This document shows, one piece after another, positions 33,961-43,263 of a stretch of 53,418 nt of DNA. The notes under the pieces are model-generated. The model worked only from the letters and a program-made list of their open reading frames with translations, was not told where the DNA came from and made no database searches. The DNA is from Streptomyces sp. G-G2. GTDB lineage: Bacteria > Actinomycetota > Actinomycetes > Streptomycetales > Streptomycetaceae. A program made the position numbers and the translations under genes. How positions within the stretch are numbered: position 1 is the stretch's first letter; the number at the start of each line of letters is the position of its first letter. The stretch is taken from NCBI RefSeq assembly GCF_030063135.1, contig NZ_JASISO010000005.1:120894-174311 (forward strand), written 5' to 3'.

Positions 33961-34837
33961 CCCGAAGCGGGGGCGGGGGCGACGTCGGAGGCCGGCAGAC
34001 GGGACCAGGCCACCCCGGCACCGGACCGGGCTGGGCCGGACCGGGTGGGGCTGGGCCGGGCGGCGAGCGCCCGGTCGTCGCCATTCCCTCATGGGGGACG
34101 CATGGCACCTCCAGGTGCCCCGACTGGTCTCTGTCAACGGGCGCACCAGCGCTGGTACGTGGCCGCGCCGACGCATACCGTAGGGGGAGCCGGCTGACAG
34201 TGGCGTTACTTCCGACCTTCCCGCCTCGCCGCATCTCCGGCCCGACAGTGCTATCGACGGCGGAGTGCCCTGGTCGAGCCCGGATTCGCACAGCTCTTCC
34301 CGCGATGCGGACCCCGGTTCAACTACGGCGGTCGCGACGGCGTGGACAGGGGGAGTGAACTCCTCGGGGCGGTCCACGGCCTCGGCGAACCCTTCGACCA
34401 CACGGCTGGAACCAGCTTCTGACCGAGGCTGGAGAGTGGCGGGGCGGCGGCCTCCGGGGGTGCCCGCCATGTCGCCGGAAGCCACTTCGTATGGGGGCTG
34501 TCACACGACAAAAGGGGACATCCAAGAATTTCTCCCCAAGGGCTCCAGGCGCCCTCCAGGGTGGGTCCCCGCAGGCTCGAGGGGCTGTGTGCCCTGTGAA
34601 ACTTCCTGGATATGGGGCCGGGGCGTGATGGCGGGTGGCGGAAACCCCTTCTTTTATGTCTGAAATCCCTTGGCGTGATTCTCGATCCGTTCGGAGTTTC
34701 CCCGGCCGGACGGCGAGTGGCCCATGATCAAATCTTTGTGGACAGCGCCGATTGGCGACCCTAGTATCTGGCCTGGCCTGGCCGGAGACGGTCGAGAAAA
34801 TAAATCGATGAAACTTTGACTTTCGGGGGATCTTTAT
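33961..34837. other. Left border of the biosynthetic cluster; no intact gene
   Basis: About 0.9 kb without a supported gene. A coding-like tail at 34268-34423 (VEPGFAQLFPRCGPRFNYGGRDGVDRGSELLGAVHGLGEPFDH, stop) has good third-position G/C and may be a remnant of an unrecognised gene. From about 34660 to 34837 A+T content rises and the sequence looks like a leader and promoter for the cluster. TAGTAT at about 34763 could be a -10 element but I found no convincing -35. Confidence 0.35.
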
Positions 34838-35692
34838 ATGCCCAGCCCCACCGTGTGGAATATCGTTTCGGACGCAGGCTCCGACACCGACACCGACATC
34901 GTGCTCGCGGCCGATTTCCCGGTGACGGGCAGGAACGAGGGTGGATTCGCGGATCTGGCCCCGGGTCTGAAGCTGGACTGCGACCTGTGGCAGACCGTCG
35001 CCCCGGTCCGCGACCCGGAGACCGACGACCTGGACCACCGCTACCTGGAGCCCTGGCTCTCCGAGGTGGCCGCCTCCGGTCGCACGGTCCGCGCCGTGCT
35101 CGGCTACTGCGCCGGCTCCGTCTTCGCCGGAGTGCTGGCCGAGAAGATCGGCGCACGGCAGTCGACCGTCCCCCGTGTGGTGCTGTTCGACCCCGAACTG
35201 GTCGACGTACCCACCGTGCACATCCAGTTCGGCCGGGTCGTCGGCAACATGACCACCGTTTTGACCGCGGAGGAGATAGCCGAGCTGTCCGGCGCCGCCG
35301 AGCGGCTCTCCGCGCAGCCCGGCATCGCCCCGGCCCCCTTCGCCGCAGGGTTGTACGCGGCCTTCCGCCCGATCGGCACCTCGGCGCTGCGCCGGGCCGG
35401 ACTCGACGAGGACTATGCCGGCGAACTCGTCCAGCTGGTCGGCTCGTTCATGTCCTACCTCGCCACCGCCGCCGGACTCGACCCGCGCCCCGGCTGGAAG
35501 GGGGCCACGGTTGTCACCTCCGCCAGCGAGACCAGCGGACTGAACCGGATGCGCACCACTCCCGGCGTCGCGCCCATCGAGGTCGCGGATGAGCGGCGCT
35601 TCGAGGTCGAGCACCGGGACCTGCTGCGCACCCCCGCCATCGCCGAAGCGGTGGCCGGAGTCCTGGCCACTCGGCCCGGGGAGCACGCGTGA
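34838..35692 (+). CDS. Pyridone-forming Dieckmann cyclase, KirHI/TrdC-like
   Basis: 284 residues from the ATG at 34838 (MPSPTVWNIVSDAGS). The alpha/beta hydrolase core has AVLGYCAGSVFAGVL, where Cys91 replaces the usual serine of thioesterases. VVLFDPELVD (Asp118) and VEHRDLLR (His259) give a Cys-Asp-His triad. This is the hallmark of Dieckmann cyclases that release tetramic acids and pyridones (tirandamycin TrdC, kirromycin KirHI, factumycin FacHI). It directly precedes and overlaps (GTGA) an NRPS that lacks a thioesterase, so it is expected to cyclise the beta-alanyl thioester into a 4-hydroxy-2-pyridone. Residue numbers were counted by eye. A type II thioesterase with a Cys nucleophile is the less likely alternative. 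Confidence 0.85.
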   Translation: MPSPTVWNIVSDAGSDTDTDIVLAADFPVTGRNEGGFADLAPGLKLDCDLWQTVAPVRDPETDDLDHRYLEPWLSEVAASGRTVRAVLGYCAGSVFAGVLAEKIGARQSTVPRVVLFDPELVDVPTVHIQFGRVVGNMTTVLTAEEIAELSGAAERLSAQPGIAPAPFAAGLYAAFRPIGTSALRRAGLDEDYAGELVQLVGSFMSYLATAAGLDPRPGWKGATVVTSASETSGLNRMRTTPGVAPIEVADERRFEVEHRDLLRTPAIAEAVAGVLATRPGEHA

Positions 35693-38600
35693 GCCCGGAA
35701 CCCCCGGCCGCCACGGCCCAGGACGGCTCCGGCCCCGCCGCCGGGCACGAACGGGCGAGCCGCAAGGAGACCACCCTCTGGCTCCTCGACGAGCTGGTCC
35801 CCGGCAGCGGCGCCAACAACCTGTCGCTGGCCCTGCGCGTACGGGGGCGCCTCGACGCCACCGCCACCGCGCAGGCCGTGCGACTGCTGACGGACCGGTT
35901 CGAGGTACTGCGGACGGTCTACCACCGCGACGGCGCCGCGCTGGCCAAGGCCGTCGTGCCCTCCCTGGCGCTCACGCTGGAGGAGGCGGAGCACCACGGC
36001 GGCGCGGAGGACGAACCGGCCGTGCTGACGGCCTTCGTGGCCCGCCCGTTCACCCCGGACGGCAGTCCCCTCGTACGCGCCCTGCTGCTGCACGGGCCGG
36101 ACGCCGACGTCCTGTGCCTGGCCCTCCACCACGCCGTGTCCGACGTGCAGTCGACGGCTATCCTGCGCGCCGAGTTCGTCACCCTCTACGAGGCGGTACT
36201 GGAGGGCGGCCACCCCGCCCCCGCCGAGGTGCCCGCCCTGCGCGCACCCGCACCGTCCCCCGAGAGCCGCGCCTACTGGCAGGAGCGCATGGCCGGCTTC
36301 AGCTCCTCGGGCCTGGAACTCCTCTGCGAGCAGCGCGACCAGAGCGTCACCACCCTCCGGGGCGACGAGGTCACCCACGTCCTGTCGCCCGAGGCCCACG
36401 GCGTCGTACGCCGCCTCCAGCGCGAGCTGCGGGCGCCGGAGTCCGTCGTCCTCCTCGCCGCCTACGCGGTGCTCCTCGCCGCGCACGGCGCCGGGCCCGA
36501 CCTCACCATCGGCTCGCCCGTCAACACCCGCCCCCGCGAGGCGGTGGACGCGGTCGGCTACCACAGCAACCTCGTGGTCCTGCGCCTGCTGCTCGACCGC
36601 GACGCCACTTTCCGGGACCTCACCGCCCTGACCCGCCGCTCGTTCATGGAGGCGATGGCGCACAAGGACGTACCGGCCGACGACGTGCTCGACATGGTCG
36701 AGCGCGGGGACTCAGGCTGGCGCAACGCGCTGTTCAAGCACGTGTTCAACTACGTCCCCTTCGCCGACGACCAGCGGGCCTTCACCCTCGCGGGCGCCGA
36801 AGCCCAACTCCTCGTCGTCGAGAACGGCTTCAGCCAGTTCGACCTCGAATTCTTCGTCTCGGCCAACTCGGAGACCGCCACGGTCCGCGCCGCGTTCTAC
36901 ACCGGGGTGCTGGACCGCTCCGACGTCGAGCTGATGGTGCAGCGCTACGACGCCCTGCTGGTCGCGCTGGGCACTGGGGCGGACACCCCGATCGCCTCCC
37001 TGCCGTCCTGGTCGGCCCGGGACCACGAGGTGATCGACGCCGCCAACGCCACGGACCGCGCGATCGACCTGCCGTCGGTGCTCACCGGGTTCGCCCGCCG
37101 CGCCGCCGCCGACCCCACGGCCGTGGCCGTACGGGAGGGCGACAGCACGGCCACGTACGGCGCCCTGTGGTCCGCGGCCGTCGACACCGCCGCCCGGCTG
37201 ACCGAGGCGGGCGTGCGCCCCGGCGACGTCGTCGCGCTCCTCCTGCGGCGCGGCCCCGCACTGGCGGCCTCGGTGTTCGGCACCTGGCTCGCGGGCGCGG
37301 CCTACCTGCCGCTCGACCCCAACCACCCCGCGGAGCGGCTGACCTACCAGCTCGACGACACCCGGGCCCGGGTCGTCATCGTCGGCGCCGGGATCACGGC
37401 CCCGCAGGGCCGTACCACCGTGCCCGCCACCGACTGGGACCGGGTGCCCCAGGTGCCGGTGGACGAGACGGCGGTGAAGGCCGACCCGGACGCCCTCGCC
37501 TACGTGATCCACACCTCCGGCTCGACCGGCAAGCCCAAGGGCATCCCGATCCGGCACGGCAGCCTGGTGAACCACATCGTCGACTACGCCGAACGCTTCG
37601 GCGTGGCCGGCTCCACGCGCCCCACCGGCTGGCTCAGCACGTACAGCTTCGACACCTCCTCGCTCGAACTGATGATGCCGCTGCTCCACGGCGGCCACAC
37701 GGTGGTTCTCCCGGACGAGGCGCGCACGGACGGCGCCCTGCTGGCGGCCGCCGTCACCACCCACGACATCGGCCTGCTCCAGGCGACCCCCACGACGTGG
37801 CGGATCGTCGCCCACGCGGCCGCCGAGGTGACGGCCGGACGCGTCCTCCTCACCGGCGGGGAACCCCTGCCGGCCGAACTGGCCGCCCGGCTGATCGACG
37901 CGGGCGCCGAACTGTGGAACGTCTACGGCCCCACCGAGAGCACGATCTGGGCGACCGCGGGCCGCGTGGCTGGCCACGACGGACGGGTGGACGTCGGCTC
38001 GCCCGTCGCCAACACCCGGATCTTCATCGCCGACCCGCACGGCAAAGCGCTCCCGGTCGGCCTCCGCGGAGAGCTGTGCGTCGCGGGCGTCGGCGTCGCC
38101 TCCGGCTACTACGAGCGGCCCGAACTGACCGCGGAACGCTTCGGGGAGAACGCGGAGTACGGGCGCTTCCACCGCTCGGGAGACGTGGCCCGCTGGCGGC
38201 CCGACGGCAGGATCGACCTGTTCGGCCGGATGGACCGGCAGGTCAAGCTGCGCGGCAACCGGATCGAACCCGCCGAGATCGAGGCGGTCCTGCTCACCCA
38301 CCCCGACGTCGAGGCGGCGGCCGTCGTGGTCGTCGGCGATCCCGGGGCGGACGGCTACCTGGCCGCCTTCGTCCGGGTCCCGGGCCGCCCCGGGGCCGTG
38401 GACGAGCTGTGGGACCACGCGCACGGACAACTCCCGCGCTCGGTCGTCCCGCACCGGTTCATCGCCGTGGACGCCTTCCCCCGCACCGGCAGCGACAAGG
38501 TCGACCACCTGGCCCTCGCCGAACAGGCTGCCCGGCACTCCGGCCCGGCCGTCGGCGACCGCGACGCCGACGACGCGGACCGGGACGACGACCTGACGGC

Positions 38601-38808
38601 CACCCTCGTCGGCCTGTTCGGCGAACTGCTGGACCGCACCGACCTCGACGCCGGCACGCACTTCTTCGCCAACGGCGGACACTCGCTGCTGGCCGTCTCC
38701 CTCGCCCAGCGGATCAGGGACACCACCGGTGTCCGGCTCGCGCTGACCGACGTGTTCGAGACCCCCACCCCCGCCACCCTGGCCGACCGGCTGCGCCGGC
38801 TCGTCTGA
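35689..38808 (+). CDS. Nonribosomal peptide synthetase module C-A-PCP, KirB-like
   Basis: 1039 residues from a GTG at 35689 overlapping the cyclase stop. Condensation domain about 20-440: LALHHAVSDVQS carries the HHxxxD motif (His147/148, Asp152), but the usual Gly is Val. Adenylation domain about 460-930: YVIHTSGSTGKPKGIP (A3), VYGPTEST (A5), GYYERPELTAERF, RSGDVARWRPDGRIDLFGRMDRQVKLRGNRIEPAEIE (A7-A8) and RTGSDKVDH (A10). Carrier domain near the end has the phosphopantetheine serine in FFANGGHSLLAVS. There is no TE. By-eye substrate residues read about D-T-L-Q-L-G-V-I-W-K, without a textbook match. The cluster's panD argues for beta-alanine. As in kirromycin KirB, it would condense it onto a polyketide chain. 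Confidence 0.9.
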   Translation: MSPEPPAATAQDGSGPAAGHERASRKETTLWLLDELVPGSGANNLSLALRVRGRLDATATAQAVRLLTDRFEVLRTVYHRDGAALAKAVVPSLALTLEEAEHHGGAEDEPAVLTAFVARPFTPDGSPLVRALLLHGPDADVLCLALHHAVSDVQSTAILRAEFVTLYEAVLEGGHPAPAEVPALRAPAPSPESRAYWQERMAGFSSSGLELLCEQRDQSVTTLRGDEVTHVLSPEAHGVVRRLQRELRAPESVVLLAAYAVLLAAHGAGPDLTIGSPVNTRPREAVDAVGYHSNLVVLRLLLDRDATFRDLTALTRRSFMEAMAHKDVPADDVLDMVERGDSGWRNALFKHVFNYVPFADDQRAFTLAGAEAQLLVVENGFSQFDLEFFVSANSETATVRAAFYTGVLDRSDVELMVQRYDALLVALGTGADTPIASLPSWSARDHEVIDAANATDRAIDLPSVLTGFARRAAADPTAVAVREGDSTATYGALWSAAVDTAARLTEAGVRPGDVVALLLRRGPALAASVFGTWLAGAAYLPLDPNHPAERLTYQLDDTRARVVIVGAGITAPQGRTTVPATDWDRVPQVPVDETAVKADPDALAYVIHTSGSTGKPKGIPIRHGSLVNHIVDYAERFGVAGSTRPTGWLSTYSFDTSSLELMMPLLHGGHTVVLPDEARTDGALLAAAVTTHDIGLLQATPTTWRIVAHAAAEVTAGRVLLTGGEPLPAELAARLIDAGAELWNVYGPTESTIWATAGRVAGHDGRVDVGSPVANTRIFIADPHGKALPVGLRGELCVAGVGVASGYYERPELTAERFGENAEYGRFHRSGDVARWRPDGRIDLFGRMDRQVKLRGNRIEPAEIEAVLLTHPDVEAAAVVVVGDPGADGYLAAFVRVPGRPGAVDELWDHAHGQLPRSVVPHRFIAVDAFPRTGSDKVDHLALAEQAARHSGPAVGDRDADDADRDDDLTATLVGLFGELLDRTDLDAGTHFFANGGHSLLAVSLAQRIRDTTGVRLALTDVFETPTPATLADRLRRLV

Positions 38809-38830
38809 CGGAACCGAAAGAGACGCTCTC

Positions 38831-39832
38831 ATGGAAATCCTCAAGCTCGCCGTCAGCGGTTGGTTCGCCCGGGCCCTCGCGGTCGCCGCCCGGCTGGAGA
38901 TAGCCGACATCCTCGACGGCGGATCGATGACCTCGGCCGAACTCGCCGAGCGCACCGAGACAGACCCCGCCGTCCTGCACCGCCTCCTGCAGATGCTCAC
39001 CGTGCCGGGCGTGCTGGAGCGGGACGGGGAGAAGTTCCGCCTGACCGAGGCCTACGCGCCGCTACGCGCGGACCACCCCTTCACCCAGCGCCACTTCGCC
39101 GTCCTCGCCGCCGAGTTGTACGACGACGCCTTCGCCGGACTGATGCACACCGTGAAGACCGGCAAGTCCGGCTTCCAGGAGGTGTTCGGGGACTCCCTCT
39201 ACGGCTACCTGGAGACCCACCCCGAGACGGCCGACCTGTTCGACAAGGGCATGGTCGACCTGGCGACGCCGGTGGCCCAGTGCCTGCTCGGCCTGCACGA
39301 CTTCGGCGCCGTGAAGACGGTCGTCGACGTGGGCGGCGGCAGCGGCGGACTGCTCCCCGGCCTCCTGGCCGCCCACCCGGGCATGCGCGGCGCCGTGGCC
39401 GACCGGGCCAGCGTCTGCACCCGGGGCCGCACGGCACTGGAACGGGTCGCGAAGGAGGACGTGCTCGACCGCATCGAGTTCACGCCGAGCGACTTCTTCG
39501 TCGAACTCCCCGCAGGCGCCGATCGCTACCTGCTGAAGAACGTGCTGCACGACTGGACGTACGAGAACTGCGTCCGGATCCTGCGCACCGTCGCCACCGC
39601 CATGGCCGACAGCCCCGCGGACGCCCGGCTGCTCGTCGTGGAGCCGCTGGTGGAGAACGACATCGACGGCTGGCGCGCGATGTTCCAGGCGGTGGCCTGC
39701 GACGAGGGCACCACCGGCCTGGACGAGCCCGCCATGCGGCGCGCCCTGGAGGAGGCGGGCTTCACGGTGGAGTCGGTCGGACAGCTGCCCACGCAGCACA
39801 AGGTCTTCGAATCCTCCCTGCGTGTCTCCTGA
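38831..39832 (+). CDS. SAM-dependent methyltransferase (O-methyltransferase family)
   Basis: 333 residues from the ATG at 38831 with AAAGAGA upstream. It has the plant-type/actinobacterial O-methyltransferase layout: an N-terminal dimerisation helix (ILKLAVSGWFARALAVAARLEIADILDGGSMTSAELAE), then the SAM fold with VKTVVDVGGGSGGLLPGLLAAHPGMRGAVAD, the LLKNVLHDWTYENCVRIL segment with the usual catalytic His, and LLVVEPLV. It sits between the NRPS and AT-AT-ER genes and overlaps the latter (TGATG). One expected target is the methyl ether or the pyridone nitrogen of an elfamycin. In the aurodox cluster a methyltransferase of this type N-methylates the pyridone, so this gene is a candidate. Position alone does not settle it. 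Confidence 0.88.
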   Translation: MEILKLAVSGWFARALAVAARLEIADILDGGSMTSAELAERTETDPAVLHRLLQMLTVPGVLERDGEKFRLTEAYAPLRADHPFTQRHFAVLAAELYDDAFAGLMHTVKTGKSGFQEVFGDSLYGYLETHPETADLFDKGMVDLATPVAQCLLGLHDFGAVKTVVDVGGGSGGLLPGLLAAHPGMRGAVADRASVCTRGRTALERVAKEDVLDRIEFTPSDFFVELPAGADRYLLKNVLHDWTYENCVRILRTVATAMADSPADARLLVVEPLVENDIDGWRAMFQAVACDEGTTGLDEPAMRRALEEAGFTVESVGQLPTQHKVFESSLRVS

Positions 39833-42800
39833 TGCTCACGCCGGTCTTCCTGTTCGCGGGGCAGGGCTCGCAGTACCACGGCATGGGCAAATGGCTCTAC
39901 GGGGCCGACCCCGCCTTCCGTGAAGCCCTCGACTCCCTGGACGCGACCGTCCGCGAGGTGCGCGGCGAGTCGGTGATCGAGGCGATCCACGGCGGTGGCC
40001 GCGGCCCCGAGCACCCGATGACCCGGTTCTCCCTCACCCAGCCGGCGATCTTCATGGTCGAGTACGCGCTGGCGCGGATGCTGCGGGCCCACGGCTTCGA
40101 ACCCGGCGCGGTGCTCGGCGCCAGCCTGGGCGAGGTCGCGGCCGCGGCCGTCGCGGGCGCCGTCGACCCCGACGCGTGCCTGCGCTCCCTGCTGCGCCAG
40201 GTCGACGTCTTCGAGACCGAGTGCCCCCGCGGCGGCATGCTCGCGGTCCTGGCCGACGCGGGTCTCGCCGACCGCGACCCGGCCCTCGCCGGGGCGCACG
40301 TCGCCGCCGTCAACTCGCCGGAGAACTTCGTCCTGGCGGGCACCGCCGAGGTCCTGGACCGGATCGAACAGCACCTCCACGCCACCGGCACGCTGTGCCA
40401 GCGGCTGCCCGTCCTGTTCCCCTTCCACTCGCCCCTGATCGACCCGGTCGAGGGCGTGTTCAAGGACCTGATCGGCGACCTGGCCATGAAGCCGGCCACG
40501 ATCCCGCTGATCTCCGGCACCACGGGCGCGGCCGTGCGGATACCCGACCCCGCGCACCTGTGGCGGGTGCTGCGCGAACCCTTCGACCTGACCCGGGCCC
40601 TGGGCCCGCTCCTGGAACGGGACGACCTGCTCTTCCTCGACCTCGGGCCCTCCGGGTCCATGGCCAACCTGGTGCGGGCCGCGCTGCCGAAGGGCAGCGG
40701 TTCGAGTGTGCTGCCCCTGCTGTCCCCGTACGCCCGCGACGAGGTCCTGTACCGGGCCGTCCTGGACGCCCGTCCCCGCCTCGCCGCGACCCCCGCAAGA
40801 ATCGAGGTGAACCCCGTGAGCGCTCCCGCAGCGACCGCCGTGCACCGGCCCGCCGCCGCACCGACGCTCGACGTCCACGTCTTCCCTGGGCAGGGCGCCC
40901 AGGTCAAGGGCATGGGCAGGGAGGTGTTCGACCGCTTCCCCGACCTCGTCGCCCGCGCCGACGCCGTCCTCGGCTACTCCGTCCGCGAGCTGTGCCTGGA
41001 GGACCCGGGCCGCAACCTGCGGGACACCCGCTACACCCAGCCCGCGCTGTACGTGGTCAACTCCCTCACCTGGCTGGCGGTCGTGAGCGAGGGCGGACGG
41101 CTGCCCGACTACGTCCTCGGGCACAGCCTCGGCGAGTTCTCCGCCCTGTTCGCCGCCGGGGTGTACGACTTCGAGACGGGCCTGCGCCTGGTCGCCGAGC
41201 GGGGCAGGCTCATGGGGCAGGTCACGGGCGGCACGATGGCCGCCGTCTCGTACGTCGACGCCGCGCTCGTGGAGCGGGTCCTGCGCGACCAGGGCCTCAC
41301 CGACATCGACATCGCCAACTACAACGCACCCACCCAGACGGTCATCGCCGGCCCCGCGGACTCGGTCAACCGGGCGCTGCCCGCGCTGAAGGAAGCCGGT
41401 GCGCGGTGCGCGCCGCTGAATGTCAGCGCGCCCTTCCACAGCCGGTACATGGCCTCCGCAGCCGAGGAGTTCGGCCGACTGCTGGACGCCACGGCCTTCG
41501 CCCCGCCGAAGATCCCGGTGATCGCCAACGTGGACGGTCGGCCCTATACCGCGGGAGCGGTGGCCGCCACCCTGCGCCGGCAGATCGCCTCCCCGGTGCG
41601 CTGGACCGACAGCGTCCGGCTCCTGATGGGCCACGGCGACTTCCAGGTGCGCGAGCTCGGTCCGGGGCAGGTGCTGACCAAGCTCATCGCCCGGATCCGT
41701 ACCGAGGCGACCCCCCTCCCGGTGGCCGAGCCCGCCGCGTCGGGCGAGGACTCCGCGTCGGGCGAGGACTCCGCGTCGGCCGGCTCCGCCGCGTCCGCCG
41801 CACCGCGGCGGCCGGTGCCCGTCCGTACGGAGCCCGGGCCGCTCGCGCCCGTACGCCCCGCGCCGGCCTCCGCCGGGTCGCTCGGGTCCGAGGCGTTCCG
41901 CCGTGACTACGGCGTCCGTCTCGCCTACGCCGCCGGAGGCATGCGGCAGGGGATCGGCTCCGTCGACCTGGTCGCCCGGATGGCCGGGGCCGGACTGCTC
42001 TCCTACTTCGGCGCCTCCGGGCTGGCGGCCCCGGACGTGGCCGCCGCGGTCGCCGCGATCCGCGCACGCGTCCCGGCCGGGGCGCCGTTCGGCGTCAACG
42101 TCACGCACGACCCCTTCGAACCGCGGGCCGAGGCCGACCTGGTCGACGTACTGATCCGGGACGACGTACGGTTCGTGGAGGCCTCCACCCACGTCGAGGC
42201 GACACCCGCCCTCGTACGGCACCGGCTGACCGGAGCCCGGGTGCTGCCGGACGGCGCCGTGCACGTGCCCCGCAAGATACTGGCGAAGGTGACCCGGCCG
42301 GACGCCGCCCGGCTGTTCATGGAGCCGCCGCCCGCCGAACTGGTGGACCGACTGGTGGCGGACGGGCTGCTCACCGCCGAGGAGGCCGAGGCGGGCGCAC
42401 GCGTCGCGCTGGCCGACGACGTCTGCGCGGTGGGGGACGCCGGGGACCACTCCGACATGGCAACCCTGTGGGCGCTGCTGCCCGCGCTGCGCGGACTGCG
42501 CGCGGAGCTCGGCGGCGTGGCCGGGGCCGTACGCGTCGGGGCCGGGGGCGGCATCGGCACCCCGGAGTCGGCGGCGGCCTCCTTCGTCCTGGGCGCCGAC
42601 TTCGTCCTCACCGGATCCATCAACGTGTGCACCGCCGAGAGCGGGACCAGCGCGGCGGCCAAGGACCTGCTCCAGGAGGCGGACGTCCACGACACCGCCT
42701 TCGCGCCGTACGGCGACCTCTTCGAACTGGGCGGACGGGCCAGGGTGTTGCGCAAGGGCGTGCTGTTCCACGCCCGCGCGGGAAAGCTCCACGACCTGTG

Positions 42801-43179
42801 GCGCAACCACGACTCCTGGGAAGCGGTACCCGCCGCGGTGCGCTCGAAGGTGGAGCGCGACTACCTGGGAGCCCCCTTCGAGGAGGTCCTCGCCCGCCTC
42901 GGCAACTCCTCCGAGCCCGCCCTCGACCCCAAGCGGCGCATGGCGCTCGTCTTCCGCTGGTACTGCGCGCAGGCAGCCCGCTGGGCGATCGAGGGCGCGC
43001 CGGGCCGGGTCGCCGACTACCAGATCCCCTGTGGACCGGCCCTCGGCGCCTGCAACCGCTGGCTGGCCCGGACACCGCTGCACGCCTGGCGGGACCGGCA
43101 CGCCGACGTGCTGGCCGACCGCCTGATGACCGAGGCCGCCGAGGTCGCGAGCGACGGGCTCCGAAGCCGCAGCTCCTGA
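39832..43179 (+). CDS. Trans-acting AT-AT-ER protein, KirCI-like
   Basis: 1115 residues from the ATG at 39832. AT1 (about 1-290) has FLFAGQGSQYHGMG and nucleophile Ser98 in LGASLGEVAAA with FPFHSPL His. AT2 (about 345-620) has FPGQGAQVKGMG, LGHSLGEFSALF and NVSAPFHSRYM. After a Ser/Ala/Pro linker (PAASGEDSASGEDSAS), a PfaD-type flavin enoylreductase follows (about 680-1110) with GMRQGIGSVDLVARMAGAGLLSYFGASGL, FGVNVTHDPFEP and GAGGGIGTPESAAASFVLGADFVLTGS. Trans-AT PKS lines that lack built-in ATs use such proteins. In kirromycin, KirCI supplies malonyl units, and one AT may be a proofreading hydrolase. The tandem architecture strongly links this cluster to trans-AT elfamycins. Confidence 0.95.
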   Translation: MLTPVFLFAGQGSQYHGMGKWLYGADPAFREALDSLDATVREVRGESVIEAIHGGGRGPEHPMTRFSLTQPAIFMVEYALARMLRAHGFEPGAVLGASLGEVAAAAVAGAVDPDACLRSLLRQVDVFETECPRGGMLAVLADAGLADRDPALAGAHVAAVNSPENFVLAGTAEVLDRIEQHLHATGTLCQRLPVLFPFHSPLIDPVEGVFKDLIGDLAMKPATIPLISGTTGAAVRIPDPAHLWRVLREPFDLTRALGPLLERDDLLFLDLGPSGSMANLVRAALPKGSGSSVLPLLSPYARDEVLYRAVLDARPRLAATPARIEVNPVSAPAATAVHRPAAAPTLDVHVFPGQGAQVKGMGREVFDRFPDLVARADAVLGYSVRELCLEDPGRNLRDTRYTQPALYVVNSLTWLAVVSEGGRLPDYVLGHSLGEFSALFAAGVYDFETGLRLVAERGRLMGQVTGGTMAAVSYVDAALVERVLRDQGLTDIDIANYNAPTQTVIAGPADSVNRALPALKEAGARCAPLNVSAPFHSRYMASAAEEFGRLLDATAFAPPKIPVIANVDGRPYTAGAVAATLRRQIASPVRWTDSVRLLMGHGDFQVRELGPGQVLTKLIARIRTEATPLPVAEPAASGEDSASGEDSASAGSAASAAPRRPVPVRTEPGPLAPVRPAPASAGSLGSEAFRRDYGVRLAYAAGGMRQGIGSVDLVARMAGAGLLSYFGASGLAAPDVAAAVAAIRARVPAGAPFGVNVTHDPFEPRAEADLVDVLIRDDVRFVEASTHVEATPALVRHRLTGARVLPDGAVHVPRKILAKVTRPDAARLFMEPPPAELVDRLVADGLLTAEEAEAGARVALADDVCAVGDAGDHSDMATLWALLPALRGLRAELGGVAGAVRVGAGGGIGTPESAAASFVLGADFVLTGSINVCTAESGTSAAAKDLLQEADVHDTAFAPYGDLFELGGRARVLRKGVLFHARAGKLHDLWRNHDSWEAVPAAVRSKVERDYLGAPFEEVLARLGNSSEPALDPKRRMALVFRWYCAQAARWAIEGAPGRVADYQIPCGPALGACNRWLARTPLHAWRDRHADVLADRLMTEAAEVASDGLRSRSS

Positions 43180-43263
43180 CCCGCCGAGGGCAGCGGAACC
43201 AACCACGTCCACGGCACCCCCCCCCGCACGATCGAAACCATCGCAAGGAGCGAGGCAGAGCGC

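Noticed and set aside
36712..39000. 762-codon minus-strand open frame opposite the NRPS
   Set aside because: Antisense shadow; no motifs, and the plus strand encodes a complete C-A-PCP module.
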